Origin: Trametopsis cervina
Taxonomy: Eukaryota; Basidiomycota; Agaricomycetes; Polyporales; Irpicaceae
Direction of reading: 5' to 3'
DNA: 64,000 nt
Assembly: GCA_022385755.1 (NCBI GenBank)
Contig: MU278348.1
Coordinates: 66,708 to 130,707, forward strand
The position numbers and the translations under genes were made by a program. The notes beneath the pieces were generated by a model that had not been told where the DNA came from, made no database searches, and saw nothing but the letters and a program-made list of their open reading frames with translations. Below, in pieces: positions 47,614 through 59,957 of the stretch (its first letter is position 1; each line of letters begins with the position of its first letter).

Positions 47614-48005
47614 TAGCTCACATGCAAGTGACACAGGTCGCTCTTGCCCGTGTTACTCCCAAAAGGACGAGGCTAGCCCGGATAACTTCTACGGGCTGAG
47701 CATGTTGTGGAAATGAGGCTTGCGACGCTTCGAGACAAGAACAGACTCTTGTATTACGTGAGATGTCGTATCCATTCTGGTGCATTGTCGAAGTTGGGCA
47801 GCAGCGCGTAAGACATTACATGTACAGGAATGACGGGTCTACCGTACTGTGCTGTACCTGGCGTGCGAAGATACATTACATTTTAGCTTGTCCCAGTGCG
47901 AAGGGTAAAGCGGCAGCGAGCGCGTGTTGGCCGATTTCGCCTGCAGTATTGCACAATCGAGAAATGTTCATTGTCTCGACGACATTCCGATTCGTTCCAC
48001 CAGCA
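47614..48005. other. intergenic between convergent genes
   Basis: 3' flanks of the F-box-like gene and SRP14. No gene recognised. Confidence 0.5.
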
Positions 48006-48673
48006 TCATGAGGAGGCTTTAGCTTTGCCGAGGCGGGCCTCTTCCCGCTCATGTATCCGCTTCCTCTGCTCCTCCTGCTTGACTGCTCGCTTCAAGAGCC
48101 TCTGCCTCTTCCGTCTACCGTTCCCTCTCTTTGACCCTTCAACTACAACATCCTCTGCCAACCTCCGTTTTCGTTGTGCGGCTTCTTCTGCTCGTTGCTT
48201 CTCCCGTTTCTTATCACGCTTTCGCAGCAGTGGCGACATGGAGGCTTTCAGGAGCGTACCATATTCAGAGTGAAACTTAGGTAGTTGTCCAGCCTCCACC
48301 TAGAAAAATCGGCATCAACTCGCGACACCCACATGATATTCTTGAGTCAAGAGACGAACCCGCGTAGAAAAGTTGACCTCCTTGCCGTTAGTCACACGAA
48401 CGAGACACGGATACTCTCTAGAGTCATCGGCAGGTCCAGAGGACTTTGATGCATCCTCCCCGTCATGTGTGACTGATCGTGAGACGTCAGTATATATACA
48501 ATGAGAAATTGCCGAAGAACGCACGTCGTTTGTGGGTTAGCCATACTGATCCTTTGTCTTTTGATGCTTCAAACAGTGCAGCTAGCTGTTTGAAGAACTA
48601 TTGGGGAGAATTAGCACATGCTGCGATCCATCTATCGTGTATGGCTGACCTCCTCGTAATCGACCAGCTGCAT
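48006..48673 (-). CDS. SRP14: signal recognition particle subunit SRP14
   Basis: Four exons on minus (48650-48673, 48525-48597, 48360-48472, 48006-48299) give 167 residues. MQLVDYEEFFKQLAALFEAS and GSVWLTHKR match the SRP14 N-terminus, followed by an acidic insert, then YPCLVRVTNGKEVNFSTRV and FHSEYGTLLKASMSPLLRKRDKK. SRP14 with SRP9/SRP21 forms the Alu domain that pauses translation elongation. The C-terminal 65 residues are an unusually long Lys/Arg/Glu-rich tail (KKREKQRAEEAAQRKRR onwards) that may contact SRP RNA. The first exon is 24 bases. Its ATG is 155 bases from the start of the divergent DUF2235 gene. Confidence 0.9.
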
Positions 48674-48828
48674 GGACGGTGTAGGGGTAAGAGTAATGGG
48701 GAGAAATACAAGCGCCCGGGACGCCATTTGATCGCATCTCAAACAACAACTTCGACTTTAACCACACTCTTCAGCAGCCGACGTTCATTGTCCTCCTATT
48801 TATCACCACGTAATTGCGCTACCTTATC
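48674..48828. promoter_or_regulatory. short bidirectional promoter gap
   Basis: 155 bases separate the divergent start codons of SRP14 (-) and the DUF2235 gene (+). Both promoters must lie here or overlap the 5' exons. No TATA box is visible. Confidence 0.6.
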
Positions 48829-51112
48829 ATGGCAGTCTCTCTTAATTCCGAGGAACTCTCTGTACAAATGGATCTTGAAACTCCCGAGACTTCGTCTGGT
48901 CCTGCATCTAACACCGGCCAGCTGCGATCTCTTCCTTCCTGTGTTCCGGTGCAGCCTGCGTATGGGTTACCTGTCGCGCAGATGCCGAGGACACTTGTGC
49001 TTTGTTTTGATGGCACAGGAGATCAATTCGATACAGACGTATGTTGTGTTGCATCTTCTAGATCGTTACTTCTGAGCCTTACTCTGGCTACGGGCAGAAT
49101 TCTAACGTTATCCATTTCTTCTCGATGCTTAAGAAAGACGATAAAAGCCAACAAATGGTTTACTACCAGGTGGGACTTCTTCAGTCACCTGCGTAGATTC
49201 TCCTCACCAAATGTAACACAGGCTGGCATCGGGACATATACCTCACCACGGTTTGCGACGCCATTCGCAGCCATGGTATCCAAGGGATTGGACGAAATGG
49301 TGGCGTGGAACCTCCACGCTCACGTCATGGGTGAGTAGTTCGGACACCCAAACCGCGTACAAAGGGATTCTGATGTGTTCCCAGATGGCTACGAGTTCCT
49401 CATGCAGAATTGTGCGTACTTTGTTCAATATCGGCCCACAAGACTAAATGATGACTTGATACCACCGCCGTTCTCAAGACCAGTCAGGTGATAAAATATG
49501 CATCTTCGGATTTTCACGGGGCGCGTATACTGCTCGCGCCCTCGCTGGAATGGTCCATAAAGTACGTACATTCTGGTCTGGTCATACGATCGAAGTTCTT
49601 TAATATCTTTGAATACCTATAGGTTGGGCTGCTGCCAACTTCCAACCATCAACAAGTGCCCTTCGCTTATAAGATGTACAGTGATACATCTGCGCACGGG
49701 TGGACCCAATCGACCGCGTTCAAGAAGGCATTTTGCATGGACGTCGACGTCGAGTTTGTTGGAGTATGGGACACCGTTTGTTCTGTCGGGCTGATCCCCA
49801 AACGGCTTCCCTTCACCACCAGTAACACTTGTGTGAGATACTTCCGGCACGCTATCAGCTTGGATGAACGCAGGGCGAAATTCAAGGAGAACGCCTGGCA
49901 TTGGCCAACTGAGACGGAAAAGGCCTTGGGTGTTCAGACTGGAGACATGCCGAAAGCTGGGGTGGACATTCAGGTGGACCTGGACCAGAAACCCCAACAT
50001 GTTAATGATGTAAGTGCAAAGGAAACCCAGACTGGTTGCCACAAGAACGACGACAGCCGGGGATCGAAGTACAAATGGCATCGTAAAAGCGGGCGGCAGG
50101 AACCCGATCCCGACAGCTCGCCGGTGCAGAATATAATGGAGCAGCGGTTCTCAAGGATGGAGCCCCAACCCGAGCAAGAGACTGACGTCTTGGAGGTTTG
50201 GTTCGCGGGATGTCACTGTGGTGAGACCCACACTCTTAAGCAAGTCTTCTCGTTTGACCTTCCGCAGATGTGGGTGGAGGCTCAGTGTCGAATGATACTC
50301 GTCACAATCTTGCTCGTATACCTCTGAGATGGATGATTCGGCAGTGCTTCCTGGCTAAGACTGGCATTCTGTTCCATGCAGAACTACTTCGCTCGGTTGG
50401 ACTTGACCCGGCAATGCTCTATCCTGTCGTTCAGGCAAGGCCGACGCCAATCTGCACAACCCCAACCCTAAGGGGTGCAACGCCACATATCAAGCACCCA
50501 GCGTGGCGAATGTCTACTCTTAGATTTCCTTCGCCGTTGAAGTCTCTATCTACTCGATCCGGGTTGGGAAAAAAACTGGAGAAGCCTGGGCTAGGAGAGA
50601 AAACTGAGCGCAATCTGGAGAAAACCGATGGACTTCCTGGCTTGCATAAACTACCGCCTACTTCTGGTTCCTCTGGCTGTGTTACGAGCTCTGCATCTGG
50701 GATCTTTGTCAGCGAAACTCCTAGCGAAAAGGTACTTACAGAGGAAGAGGAAGATCTTGCCGACGCACTTTCTCCTGTGTACGACCAACTCAAGTTGAAG
50801 AAGGCATGGTGGCTCTTGGAGATCCTTCCGACCCGGCACCGCGTGCAGGAAGAAGACAATACCTGGGTTAACCAGCTTAGGCACGTAATCTCCCCTCAAT
50901 TTTGTTGACGATGGTTATACTGAAGTTAATCCACTTCCAGAATGAATCTCGGCCGCGGTCGGAAAATAGCGAATCAAGAAAAGCATGGACTGTATGTCCA
51001 TCGCACTGTGAAAACCCGCATGGAGGCGCATGCGAGTCAGATCGCGGGCAGTCGTGGCTTGAAGTACACGCCGCAGGCAAAGTTCGACGTTGAGCCGACC
51101 TGGGTTGATTGA
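48829..51112 (+). CDS. DUF2235 alpha/beta-hydrolase-like protein
   Basis: Eight exons (48829-49038, 49098-49169, 49222-49330, 49385-49411, 49479-49561, 49623-50220, 50268-50880, 50941-51112) give 627 residues. Family motifs are LVLCFDGTGDQF, NSNVIHFF, then the nucleophile elbow GFSRGAYTAR with its serine, VEFVGVWDTVCSVG, WFAGCHCDVGGG and RIPLRWM. DUF2235 domains are related to phospholipase effector domains; the fungal proteins have unknown substrates. The last intron (50881-50940) has no GT donor in the required phase and fits a GC-AG intron, giving the conserved ending MNLGRGRKIAN ... VHRTVKTRM. An in-frame ATG at 48814 would add five residues. Confidence 0.9.
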
Positions 51113-51749
51113 GGCTCAAGACGGTCTTCCAAGCTCTGCTTGGGTCTACCTGCAATGGCTCTCTGGTCTCCGATACGCTCTCACATACTCTGGCTACGAC
51201 AAGCACGGGACATACACTGTGCCCCCTTCCCCAACCTTGGGACTGGAATCTGGAACCTAGCAACCTAACTTCGCGCATCACAAACCTTCTTGCCTTGTTC
51301 ACCCTGTTTGGATTTGTCCGGCTTTGCAAGACGTCTCATACCTGTATTTTTCTTCTCTTGTAATGCATGTCTTATCCAGTATCACTTCCCCGGATCGTGA
51401 TGAACTATACAGCTTCTGCGGCTTTCATCCATGCGCCCCTGCCATCAGCGTTGTGGCGTACGTCCATCAAAAATATTGCTTCCGACTTCGGTACTCACAT
51501 GTGCGCTAAAGTGAGGGATGAACTTTGTGATCAAAGCACTTCGTATTGCCAGTACGTGATATGCAACTTGAAGAATACGTATAAAGAAAGGATACGACCA
51601 GCGTGGAGTTATTTGAGACTATGTGGGGTGGTATCGAAAGAGGTGCGGATATGAAGCGATCAAGACGCTATAGAGTGAAGCTGGAATTGTACATGCTCAT
51701 ACTCCGAAAATACAATCACAACGTGGAAGCCAAAGGAACGACATCCAAC
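51113..51749. other. intergenic between convergent genes
   Basis: Short frames on plus (for example 51367-51654) without motifs. No gene supported. Confidence 0.45.
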
Positions 51750-52421
51750 TCAGAACCCACCGAGACACCCTTCATCTACTGCTGCGGATACGCTCGACGC
51801 AAACCGCACCGGCGGTCGTTTATTGGAGCGGATAAGCGTTGGACGGTGGTCTTGACTTGAAACGCCCTTCTCAAGCATGGGTGTGCCAGAGATGGGAACA
51901 GAGTTCACACCCTCGATGGCGATGACAGGCGGTGCCTTTGTGTCGGGGGGTGTCGACACCGACTCATCATCGGAATCGTCAGAGTCGTACTCGTCAGAAT
52001 TCGACGAGTCGCGGACGAGGAGAGGAGGGCAGAAGCGGGAGTCGTCTACGAGGAAGGGCTCGGGCTCGCACGCCTCGTATGCACGAGGATGGAAGTAGCT
52101 GCCCTTGATCTGTTCCGCTCTGCTGCTTGCACGAGCCCGGCCCCGCTGTTCGACCTCAAAGTCAGCGGGGGGTGAGTACAGGCTTCGATCCTCTCTATCG
52201 GGGAGAGCGCAGTAGTTCGGAGACACTATGATAGGTTTTCTGTCATATGTCTGAGGGGAGTGTACTGTGTGTGTGGAGGCGACCATGGATGGAGTCGGGG
52301 GAAAATGAACATGTGGGGAAAGTATTCTTCCGCACGTCGCGAATGGTAAAGCGGGTGTGTGTTTCGCCTGTCTGTTAGACGATACTACTCGCTTGAGTAT
52401 GGGGCGAGGGTGCGCAGACAT
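51750..52421 (-). CDS. Ser/Pro-rich hypothetical protein
   Basis: Single-exon frame of 223 residues. It begins with PRPILKRVVSS and a block around CGRILSPHVHFPPTPSM, then PIIVSPNYCALPDRE, an acidic region (SNSDEYDSDDSDDES), and a basic C-terminus ending in CLGGF. I believe this PHVHFPP block recurs in other basidiomycete predicted proteins, but that is from memory and not checked. It looks largely disordered and intracellular, with no signal peptide. The HVHF word resembles a PP1-docking RVxF-type motif, which is only a guess. Function unknown. Confidence 0.65.
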   Translation of the reverse strand: MSAHPRPILKRVVSSNRQAKHTPALPFATCGRILSPHVHFPPTPSMVASTHTVHSPQTYDRKPIIVSPNYCALPDREDRSLYSPPADFEVEQRGRARASSRAEQIKGSYFHPRAYEACEPEPFLVDDSRFCPPLLVRDSSNSDEYDSDDSDDESVSTPPDTKAPPVIAIEGVNSVPISGTPMLEKGVSSQDHRPTLIRSNKRPPVRFASSVSAAVDEGCLGGF

Positions 52422-53430
52422 CGTCGGGATTTGTCTTCGGGTAAGGTGGTAGGCTTGATTACGCAGAGACTATCTGCGCAAGAGGTACGATGGGAGGGAA
52501 GGACGAAGGGACGATAATGGAAAGGACGACGTGGAAAACACAGTGGTTTGCTGGCGAAGCCCTGTCAGAACAGCAAAGAATCTGCCTCTACTTATAAAGC
52601 ACTGAGGAAAGAAAGTCGCATGCGCTGCATGAGCTAATGCGCCACCTTACACGACCGTGCCCGACCGGTTTGATCTGTGGGTCCATCTCATACGCACCAA
52701 ACGCCGTGAGCAGCTTCAGTGCAAGTTCTCCCGCGGCCCGTTGGCCTGAGGGCGGAGCCCCGCAAGGCGTGATCAAGGCTCTGACCAGTCGGCTATGTCG
52801 CGCGCATGCACTAGCATCGAGGGTTCTGACCGCTCCGTGGTTTCGTGACCGTCAGTAGAGCAGGAGGAGACGGACGCACTGGGTGTCAAATAAGTCCGCG
52901 CACGCAAGATGGATGAGACGGACTTCTAGCGCAGTAGCTGCGCTGTGGGTCCAAACACGCGGGTTACACAGAAGCGGACTAGTGTCATTCCCGCACTCAA
53001 CACAGACACGCTATGCACGATATTCATTACCCCACAATGCCGAACGCGCGTGTATCGGCCAACGGTTGGTGATTATTGGAGATGATTGGAGATTGCTATT
53101 GGGATGCTTCAACGATCACACGCAGATTGCCAGGCAGTGCTGCAGTGATGTCAGGCCCACAAGCTTGGCGAGTGTTATCGATCCTCGGAGTCTATCCGCG
53201 CTGCATCGTATACAGGAGCCCGGTCAAAATTTCCAAACTCAAATGAAAGTCATTATCGATGCGTGAGATATGTTGTAAATGACATGGTGATGGGTAGGGT
53301 GGGAGTGCTGTTAATAATGCAAATGATGATGAGAACCCTAATTGCAAGACTATGGTGTGGAGACGTTGCATGTAGTGGAGACGATAAATGCAGGAAAAGG
53401 TGTGAAGGGGCGACGGAATCATCTTTCCAC
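52422..53430. other. intergenic
   Basis: Promoter of the 223-residue gene and 3' flank of the DUF726 gene. No gene recognised. Confidence 0.45.
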
Positions 53431-56400
53431 TCAGGTCTGCCAGGGATTCGAAGCGGCATTGAAGGAGCTCGTCGGCTTCTTGGACGCGCCGAAAGTTCCG
53501 AAACTCGAAGAACCAATCTTCCATGGGTCAGGGGGTTCCGTTGTGGTCGCTGGAGAGGGAGCAAACGTGATGGAACCATCAGCTGAGCCAAACGACAGGC
53601 CAGCGGAATCAGGGGGTGCAAAGGGATGGTCAGGAACACGAGGAAGGCCATACGACCCCAAGCCGGTAGGCTGGAAAGATTCGTACATAGACCTGTTGTC
53701 ACGACTGGGGGTGTTGAACGGGTTGGAGCTAAAGGACGGCGGTGTCCGGTCCGTCTCACCAGCCCACAACGGGTTGTCGTGTCCAGCGAACGACAACGAT
53801 GGCGGTATGTGGAATGTCTGAGAATTCGACGGAGTCTTCTCGTCTACTGACGTCACGTCGTCATCGTCTTCATCGTCCAATTCACCCCGCATGTCGTTCA
53901 AAGATAGCGACCGGGACAGTGTGGACGACAGATCTGCACTCGAGCTCGAACTGGCAACAGGCTGTTCGGGTAAGTCCAGCGAAGACCGTGACTTCGCAGC
54001 AGGTGACTGTGGTTCAGGCAGTGGCGGAGGAGCAGATTCAGACCGCAGGGTGGGAGGGGGTATGGCAGGAGCGGCGAAACGGGTGGGAGCGGGGATCTGC
54101 AGCTCCTCAGGATTGAGGTCCGCTTTTCCGATCACGTCCTTAATAGCCTCAAAGTCGAAACCAGCATGTTTTGGTATGGCTGACGCTCCAGGGAGTGTGA
54201 TATCACTCTCAACAGTGTCTTGAGATGGGCTATTGAGCGTAGGCGTACCCGGTGTGGGAGTGCTGGGAATGGGAGTACCTGGGTGCCCTTCCCTAGGAGG
54301 AAGATCGTCGTCGACAGCGCTGCTTTGGGACGACTGCTGTCGTTGGTGCGCACCTCCTGATGCACCGGGTGGACGAGAGGTGCGGGCATTTGACGCGTTC
54401 GATTTCTTCTTCCTGGAGAACCAACCCCGTTTCTTTGGCTCATCTTCCTCCCGCACCACAATCCTATCTCCCTCGAAATCGGGTTCCTATGAAGAGAGTA
54501 GATAAGGGTTAAGCGTACAGGGTACGAAAGACACGTTACTTACTACTGGCTCATCAAAGTAGTCAGCAGACACAGGGAAGCCCAGTTGATCCAGTATGAG
54601 AGGCATGAAGGTTCGGTAGCTCATGTGCCCCGCAATCTTGTCTGTTACGTCCACGTTCTCCAACCCCGGCACGTTCTCTATCGGTCTCAGCCCCGCTACG
54701 GTGTTGAGGCCGCCGCTGGTAGCCCGGAATAGGTAGTTGAGAACCCAGTCATTGCGGGCGTAACCGTTCACAAAACGCCCTGATACAGCGGAGCGCGCTT
54801 GGAGCCATGTCTTCGTTGGAGCGGTGACGGTGGTACCCAGTATGATCACGTCTTGCACGATACCAAAAGCCTTTTGCTTCGCGAGCTCGAGTAGGGCATA
54901 GAATATGACGCGGGAGCCCAGTGAGAACCCGATGAGCGTGATTGGGCGGACTCCAAGATAGCGGTGGATAAGCACATCAGCGAGAACGGCCCCAGCTGCT
55001 CTCGCACGATCGAGTGCGTTCGACCATGGATTGTCTATTAGATATCCTAGCTTCGTGAGGACTGTTCGGAGACGGCGTGAGCAAGCATGAGTGCAGGATC
55101 GAGGGACAGTACGGACTGATAGGCCACTGAAGCGCGCTCATGAGAGCTGTCATGACTGTTGCTTGGAGAACAGTTTGACCAATCTGAGTAAGCACCTCGC
55201 TGGTCAGAATCTTCAACGCGCTTCCTGTCTCCCTGATCATGTCGGGTTCCCAGAGGACACTGAACACATCGCCGACGACGGGATCCAATACGCTGAACGG
55301 CAGACGCACATCGTCGTGTTCGCCACTCATGAATCTGGTATGAACGAAGTTCCATGAGTATCATTCAAATGACGAGACATGGCAAAATATGTATACCCAG
55401 AGACAGTCAGTATACAATTGACACGCTTGTTGTTGTGCAGAGGCAAGAGGTCAAAAGTCCGCACGTACTGCGTCCGTCTTGCCATACCGCGTGCTGCGAT
55501 TCCTGAACCAGTCAGTACACCACCGGTGGTGATAACTGCTGCGCCTCCTGCGCCTGCAAGGAATCCCGTAGTGCCAGTAATGCCAATCGTCGTGAAGGCC
55601 GCACCCAGTCCGGCACCGATCACAGGAGCTAGAAGCCCTGCTGAAAGACCAATAACGAGTCCACCCCCTGGTGTATCGACAACGTAAGTATCATGCTGCG
55701 TCATGGATGGTCGACTAGAGGCAATGGAGGCGCACCTAGTGTCGCCAGACCGAGCATCATAATCCTCTTGTTTCTCGTGTTCTTCTTGACATCTTCAATC
55801 GTGCTCTTAGCCTCCAAACTTTCAACTTCTTCTTGGATGTCAAGCGCCTCCGTTACTCTCCTCTCGAATTTCACCATGTCTAGCCACCCAAGACCAAGTT
55901 TCAGCGCCACATTTTCCAGCAGCACACGAGACCTAGCGTCGTATACGCTGTCGGCCACGATAATCAGAAACAAGTCACAAAGCACAGTCCAACGTATGTC
56001 CAGAGTAACTTTCTCTTCCACCGTCGAGAGATGCTTGCTGACGCCTGGGAGAGGTGCCATGGAGGTTTCTTCCAGTACTTTAGCAGTCGTTTGCTGAGAA
56101 TTGGAAGATGACATAGTCGACGTGGCGGGCGGCATTGGGGCCGTCGGGGATTCCAATCCTTGAGGCATCGACAAATCCTCCGAGTTATCGTCCGCAAGCT
56201 TCAATTCGTCCGCTGTGCGCAGCTCAGACTGGCGTCTCGCTTCGACGGGATCGTACTCCGGGTTAGCGACAGTATGCGTAGTCATGAGCGCAGGCACAAG
56301 ATCCTTCGCCTGAATCCCATGCATAGCAAGCGTATCTATCATCTTCTGCTCTGTCATAGTCGGTTCAGCGACGGCGCGCCTGTATGAGGGAGGGGGAGAT

Positions 56401-56989
56401 ACCGTTCTTCACCTTCAGTGGCAAGCTCCATATGATAATATAACCGACCCATGATTTTCAAAGACCACAGCTCCATGTTCTTCACCGCCTCCTTCAGCTC
56501 CTTCACCTGGCTCTTGCTCGTGTTCATCGCCTTGAGCTGATCGACCATCTCGCGTGCCGCGAGCGCGCACAGGCCGACGTACGCTATGCGCTGTGCCTCG
56601 GTGAGCAGGTTCTTCGTTGCTTGCATCTGGCTCAGGGGCGTCATCGCTTTGTCTTCGTCGAAAAGGTACCGCGTGCGCAGGTGGACCTCGTCCGACTCGT
56701 CTTCCTCGTTCAGGCGCAGCCTCGTGTAATCGTTCTCGTTCTGGTCCGCCTTCGCCCGCCACTCCGTTCCCTCAAAATCGACATCGAGGAGGTTTCCCGT
56801 AGCGTTGCTCGTGCCCGCAGCGGAGTCCTTCTTCTCCGGGGCCTTGTAGTGGTACTTCTTCTGGTCCTCCTCGTCAAGCCCATTCGCGACGTCGTCGCTC
56901 CGCACGATCGGCATGTCTTGCCATCCGTCTTCGTCGTCGTCATCGAAGATGTTGGACTCTATCGGCGAGATCTTCGCTACCGGCGGCAT
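53431..56989 (-). CDS. DUF726/TMCO4-like hydrolase
   Basis: Six exons on minus (56413-56989, 55736-56350, 55397-55667, 55117-55334, 54544-55061, 53431-54486) give 1084 residues. An acidic N-terminus precedes a helical part (ELKEAVKNMELWSLK, EQKMIDTLAMHG), then a glycine-rich membrane segment (GGGLVIGLSAGLLAPVIGAG), and the hydrolase core with the elbow GFSLGSR and SGGLNTVAGLRPIE. This is the TMCO4/DUF726 family, related to yeast YFL034W. The C-terminal 350 residues are disordered and Ser/Pro/Thr-rich (GWFSRKKKSN onwards). Substrate unknown. The start is the first true ATG; a GTG three codons earlier extends the frame but is not used. Confidence 0.9.
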
Positions 56990-58447
56990 CGTGCACACGA
57001 TATCGAGCGGGTAGCGTACAGTGGATGTGCATGCAAGAGAGCTTACAGAGTGCGTTCGCAGACGGCCGGTGCCTTAGGCGGCAGAGATTGGCGCCCATCG
57101 GGTCTATCACCCACGACTTCGTCGGTCACTTCGTACACACCCGGGCTTCGAACTCCATTATACAAATCCATGACATGAAAAACGACTGCACGCAGTAGCT
57201 TGTTACGATCATTTATCTCTGCGTTCAGACACTGAGAGGTCGCATATCACACAGTTCGACGTTTAAGATCTTGTCAACCTCGTCTGAACGCGAGAGGCTC
57301 GGGGCAGACAACATAGCCAGTGTGAAACGGTGCTTTGCAAACGACATTAGAATCGACAGGCTTTCATTGGAGGCCGACGAGATCCCGCGATGACAGTAGC
57401 AGTTCGACTTGAGGGAGATGTTGCACACCACACAAGTTATGAACTACTGCTGTCATCTGTAGCTTTCAAAACGGGGGACATCCTGCTCAAACACTATCCT
57501 ATCAAGTTCAGCAAGTTGGTCGATCCACAAGCAACAGGTTTGACGTAGGCGTGCTGAGACGGGGACCATCTTGCTTGGAGCGACATAACTGTCCCGGACG
57601 ACGATCACGCACAAACGCACTAGGGAATACAGCAAGGCTACTGCACTGATCTTGACACCCTCAGTGTACGTTTGACGACATCGTCATGCATGAAGATGAT
57701 CGTCAAAGATGATGTAAGTCTAACGTTGATACTCTGTCGTAAAAATGATCAATATGCTTATAATAATTCCTCGTTCCGAGCAGGATTAACATTGCAACAC
57801 AGAGTTGTCGGCCGCTAATCAGCCGTTGCGGCTTCACGTTCGTGAAAGGACCTCTCGGATGCGACTTTGATGGACTTTTGGGAAGTGAGATGCGCGAGCT
57901 CGAATTCGAGTTGGTTGCCACCGGGCTCAGGTGAGATAGATTGGGAGGTGCGGTCTCAGCGAAGTCAAGGGTGGCGCGTACGTCGTCACCGACGCGATCA
58001 CAAACTGTCAAGGCCGCCAACACCCCGTCTCTCCCAAACGACGTCCACAAATGGCTCCTCACTAAAGCTTATTCATAGCCAATGAACCGAGGCACGGCCG
58101 CTTCCGGCACAAGAGTGGTGGTGCACATGTAGGGTGCACAGCGGCACAGCGCAGCACACTGCTGCATCACCGCTTCCACCGCCACCCCACACCGTCGGCT
58201 GTCGGCACCATTGGAACTTATCAAAGCACACACCGCCGTACACATGGATACACAAATCGTGATATATAATTTGTGGGATGATGATGATATAACAAAGCTA
58301 TGCGCGTGGGCCGGGTCCGAGAGTCCTTGGGCAAGCAGTGCAGGGTTACATACATACAGACAGACACTACACTCGATACTCGATACTCAATAAAAACAGT
58401 TAAAGATACATTCCATTCCGCTTTTTTTCTTCCTCGCGGTGGGAAGC
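56990..58447. other. 1.5-kb intergenic region
   Basis: Promoter of the DUF726 gene and 3' flank of the aspartic protease. Short frames on both strands only; no gene recognised. Confidence 0.5.
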
Positions 58448-59957
58448 TTAGGCGAGGGTGGCAAAGCCGACGGCGCTCTGGTCGAACGAGAAGGCGGTGT
58501 ACACGTTCTTCATGAAGCTGTAAGGTGGTGAGATGAGATATGTTAGATCTGATTTGATGGGAGAGAAGGGAGACAAGACGACGAACCTGTCACCGAGCAG
58601 CCAGACGTTGCTGCCGAGACCGAGGTCCTGGCCGGCAATGGCACCCACACAGGTGGTCGAGCTGACCTGACCGATGTTGAAGCTGTGCGACCAACCCCGT
58701 CAGTTCACCGTCCTCCATCACATGTGAAAAAAAGAACACTCACTTGGCCGACGAGATCGTCCAGGTCTTGCCGCCCCAGGAGAAGCCGACGGAGGGAAGG
58801 GAGTTGCAAGGGTACGAGTAGTATCCGTTGGTAGAGTCGTACACCTTCGAGCCCGAGATCTTCGAGTAGAACGTCTTAACAGCCGAGGGCGGGCCGTAGA
58901 TGATCGTAGTTCCCGAGTCGATGATAGTCTCGAAGTTCGAGACGGCAGCAGTGGAGCCAACGACGGCCTTCGCGCCAGTCGCCTGCCAGAAGCCGGTCGA
59001 CTTGTCGATGGAGTGGTACTCGATGGAGCCGGAGTACTTGGAGGTGTCAGTTCCGCCGAGGAAGAGGTTCGAGCCGGACGAGGCGAGCTTGAACCCGAAC
59101 ACGCCGGCTGTGACCTTGCCCTGCGAGATGGCGGTGTTGAAGAAGGGGTTCTGGCCGAGGTTGGAGATGGCGGGCCAGGCGAGACCGAGGATACCGTCGA
59201 TCGGGTCGCCGGAGAAGGAGCTCGAGAGGGTGGTGACGGGGGAGAAGTACTGGCCGGTCACGGAGAGGCCAGCGACGGTCACTGGTGATCATCCAGCACA
59301 TCAGCGATCTGTCTTGGGACATGGACAAGTGAGCAACTCACCAGTATCGGTGTAGACGGGACCAGAGACGGTCGAGCCATCACCGTACTCGATGGAGAAC
59401 GTGCCGCTCTTCTTGGACGCGGTGGAGGACGAGGCAGCGTTGAACCTGCTCTTGCTCTTGCACACGGAGCTCGTGCACGAGCTGCTGGGCACCCAGAGAT
59501 CGGACGAGCCGGTGTCGAAGTCGATGAGGAACGACTGGGCAGACGTGCCGATGCCGATCGTGCCAGCCCACTCCTCGTCGTCTTCCTCGTCGGTCAGCGC
59601 CTCGGAGACGGTGGCGCGCTTCTGCAGGGCACCGGGGAGGGTCTTGAACTCGAGGAGCTCGAAGCCCTCCGGGAGGCCGCCGGTGTTGGCGTGCAGGTTG
59701 CGCAGGTTCCTCTGGTACTTGCTGTGGGTGGCGCACAATTATCAATAAAGCGAACGGCGGTGTATATGAAACGAGAGAGTGACGCACTTGTGGACCTTGA
59801 CGCTCTCGCGGATGGCGGCGTCGTGGTCGAAGGTGCCGTCGGCCTTGGTGAGGGAGCCGCGCTTCTGGAAGGGGATGTCGACGCCAGCATTCGCGACGGG
59901 GGTCGCGCTTGCCATGAGGGCAAGGGCCACGGTGACCAAAGATGCTTTGCAGAACAT
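58448..59957 (-). CDS. secreted aspartic protease (A1)
   Basis: Five exons on minus (59788-59957, 59342-59721, 58744-59281, 58587-58682, 58448-58517) give 417 residues. Signal peptide (SLVTVALALMASA), a propeptide of about 80 residues with KR sites (PFQKRGS; ALQKRATVSE), then the pepsin fold: first catalytic motif DFDTGSSDLW, flap region EYGDGSTVSG, second motif IIDSGTTI, and GDSFMKNVYTAFSFDQSAVGFA near the end. Substrates are proteins, at acidic pH. No C-terminal GPI signal is visible. The proximity to RPB6 is probably incidental. Confidence 0.95.
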
